Source: JBGTKH01 sp041744735
GTDB taxonomy: Bacteria; Planctomycetota; Planctomycetia; Pirellulales; Pirellulaceae
Direction: 5' to 3'
Assembly: GCA_041744735.1 (NCBI GenBank)
Contig: JBGTKH010000303.1
Coordinates: 1 to 7,304 of the forward strand
Length of the DNA: 7,304 nt
How positions within the stretch are numbered: the stretch's first letter is position 1; every line of letters starts with the position of its first letter. This document shows, piece after piece, positions 6,044-7,304 of this stretch. Made by a program: the position numbers and the translations under genes. The notes beneath the pieces were generated by a model. That model had not been told where the DNA came from. It saw only the letters and a program-made list of their open reading frames with translations, and did not search any database.

Positions 6044-6886
6044 TTACCCGGAGCTGCTCCACCGCTGGCCGCATTGCAGCACGCAATGAGGTTGATTCAG
6101 CCTCATACAAGTGGCGACGAATTCGTCGGGCGTTGCCGTGTTGAACGTGAACATGTCGTAGTGGCAAGGAATGACCAGCCGTGCGCCGATGTCGTGGGCC
6201 AGTTGCGCTGCCTCGCGGCCCCACAAGTTGCCGGGCACTCGCCGTTCGGGCGCGCGGCCGTTGATGGGCAGCAGCGCAACGTCGATCGGCCACTGACGGA
6301 GCCGATCGACCATTCCGTCGTAAGGTACTGTGTCGCCGCTGTGATAGATCGTCCACGGGCCGAACTGTACGACGTAACCCAGGAACTTGCAGCGCCCCGC
6401 TTCATCGCGCTCGACGGTGTCGTGTGCCGCCGGCACCGCGTGAAACGTGAAGCCGGCCGCGGCGAAGCTCGCCCCGTCGTCAATCGTGGCCAGCCGCTCG
6501 GGCGCAACTCGCAACCGCTGTGCCGCAAACTCGCGGTTCGCTTCCGGCACGAGGACCACCAACTTTGGGTTCACTTCCCACAGCGCCGTCAACGTCTCAC
6601 CGTCTAGATGATCGGTATGATTGTGGCTGGAACTCACCACGTCGATAAAATCCAGCCGCCGCGGATCGATCACCAACTCCGTCATTCGCACGTGCGGCTT
6701 GTCCGTGTCGGCGTACTTCTTTGTCAGCGAGTCGGACAGATACGGATCCAGCAGCAAATGCCGCCCCTGCCACTGCACCAAGAACCCGCTCTGCCCCAAC
6801 CACCAAAGATGAAACGCATCCGTCTGTTTCGCAGCGGATGCGATGTCAGCCAGCAGACGTTCGTGGGCGAGCAGCGGTGTCTTCAT
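6044..6886 (-). CDS. Metallo-beta-lactamase-fold hydrolase, UlaG-like
   Basis: The 280-residue protein has the MBL-fold signature of the Lactamase_B_2/UlaG-like group. WWLGQSGFLVQWQGRHLLLDPYLSDS (28-53) is the opening beta-hairpin, SHNHTDHLDG (87-96) supplies H88, H90, D92 and H93, HSGDT (182-186) supplies D185, and PCHYDMF (240-246) supplies H242. These are the expected metal ligands. UlaG itself is L-ascorbate-6-phosphate lactonase, but this subgroup is broad and none of the ascorbate-utilisation genes is nearby, so I do not assign that reaction. There is no signal peptide, so it is probably cytoplasmic. The ATG at 6886 follows the stop of the TMEM43-family gene by 12 bases on the same strand, which suggests co-transcription; no clear Shine-Dalgarno sequence is seen. 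The stop directly abuts a palindromic repeat. Confidence 0.9.
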   Translation of the reverse strand: MKTPLLAHERLLADIASAAKQTDAFHLWWLGQSGFLVQWQGRHLLLDPYLSDSLTKKYADTDKPHVRMTELVIDPRRLDFIDVVSSSHNHTDHLDGETLTALWEVNPKLVVLVPEANREFAAQRLRVAPERLATIDDGASFAAAGFTFHAVPAAHDTVERDEAGRCKFLGYVVQFGPWTIYHSGDTVPYDGMVDRLRQWPIDVALLPINGRAPERRVPGNLWGREAAQLAHDIGARLVIPCHYDMFTFNTATPDEFVATCMRLNQPHCVLQCGQRWSSSG

Positions 6887-6898
6887 GTCGAAAGCAAA

Positions 6899-7304
6899 TT
6901 ATGCCGCGGCCGCCTTTCTTTTTCGTCCCAGCATGATCAGCCCGACGATTGCGGCAATGGCGACGGCGATCAGGGCCACGCCTAACACCGGGCGGTAGAC
7001 GAGCCAGGCAATGGCGATGGTTACTAGCGACAGTGCGGCGGCCACAACCGCAGCGAAGGCGAACAGTCCCATGCCGAGCAAGTTGCCCAGCAGCGGCAAG
7101 ACGTCGGCCAGCACAACTAGCGGCTGGAAGACCATCAGCAGGCCGAACAGCATCATCAGGAAACCAACCAAGCGCAGAATCCACGTCATCATCGTGTTGG
7201 CCGCTTGCGCCTCGGCGAACATGTTCTCGGCACTTTTGGATCCGATCTCGATCAAGTCCAGCGCGTCGCCCGCTTGTGTTTGATAGGGCTGGAAGCTGTT
7301 GGAT
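6899..7304 (-). CDS. TMEM43 family membrane protein, C-terminal part
   Basis: The frame stays open from the stop at 6899 to the right edge, giving 134 residues and no start. The TTG at 7255 is internal, because the 16 codons before it read SNSFQPYQTQAGDALD, continuous with the family pattern. I recognise the TMEM43 (DUF1625) C-terminal region. It has FQPYQTQ, then AENMFAEAQAANT, a first membrane helix WILRLVGFLMMLFGLLMVF, PLVVLADVLPLLGNLLG, two closely packed helices ending LSLVTIAIAWLVYRP, a fourth helix and a basic RKRK end. The missing N-terminal part would hold the first membrane segment and the large non-membrane domain. The function of bacterial members is not established; human TMEM43 is an inner nuclear membrane protein. 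It lies just upstream of, and probably in one operon with, the MBL-fold hydrolase. Confidence 0.88.
   Translation of the reverse strand, partial: SNSFQPYQTQAGDALDLIEIGSKSAENMFAEAQAANTMMTWILRLVGFLMMLFGLLMVFQPLVVLADVLPLLGNLLGMGLFAFAAVVAAALSLVTIAIAWLVYRPVLGVALIAVAIAAIVGLIMLGRKRKAAAA

Noticed and set aside
5930..6607. Plus-strand 225-residue reading frame as a gene
   Set aside because: It begins in the GGGGTCGGG repeat and runs antisense to the MBL-fold gene, with no independent coding evidence.
7253..7255. TTG as the start of the TMEM43-family gene
   Set aside because: The codons before it continue the family pattern (FQPYQTQAGDALD) up to the edge, so the start lies outside.
1..7304. CRISPR array, tRNA, rRNA, toxin-antitoxin pair, defence system or integrase
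   Set aside because: I looked for regularly spaced direct repeats, cloverleaf features and known protein motifs on both strands and found none.

Overview
The window looks like a fragment of a Planctomycetota chromosome, probably Pirellulales-like. This rests on three things: a very large secreted multidomain protein with a planctomycete-style dockerin module, a PQQ-type sugar dehydrogenase with a signal peptide, and intergenic palindromic repeats of types I recall from these genomes (GTAGCCGAA..., CCCGAAGCGTCAGCGAGGG, GGGGTCGGG...CATG). The assignment comes from memory of family and repeat styles, not from a database search.

Layout, left to right. Positions 3-3638 (+) are the 3' part of a gene cut by the left edge. 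It encodes an M23-type peptidase module, two FN3 modules, a lipase-like alpha/beta hydrolase, a beta-sandwich stretch, a cadherin-like module, a dockerin and a low-complexity tail. Positions 3639-3944 are non-coding and hold a nested set of palindromes. Positions 3945-4547 (+) encode a nitroreductase-family flavoprotein with a very strong ribosome binding site. It converges, with only 14 bases between stops, on 4562-5764 (-), an exported glucose/sorbosone dehydrogenase-like protein. Positions 5765-6043 are non-coding and hold two more palindromic repeats. Positions 6044-6886 (-) encode an UlaG-like metallo-beta-lactamase-fold hydrolase, 12 bases downstream of 6899-7304 (-), a TMEM43-family membrane protein cut by the right edge. 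That pair is probably one operon.

The protein genes do not form an obvious shared pathway. The best candidate for something under-described is the repeat system. Two elements (3739-3810 and 5826-5887) are each an inverted pair of a 24-nt unit. The unit begins with GTAG and can itself fold into an 8-bp hairpin with a GCCA loop. Across the four units the only two variable positions co-vary to keep the hairpin paired. This is the architecture of REP doublets (REPINs) that RAYT transposases mobilise in other bacteria. One of the two sits inside a larger inverted repeat of a different family.
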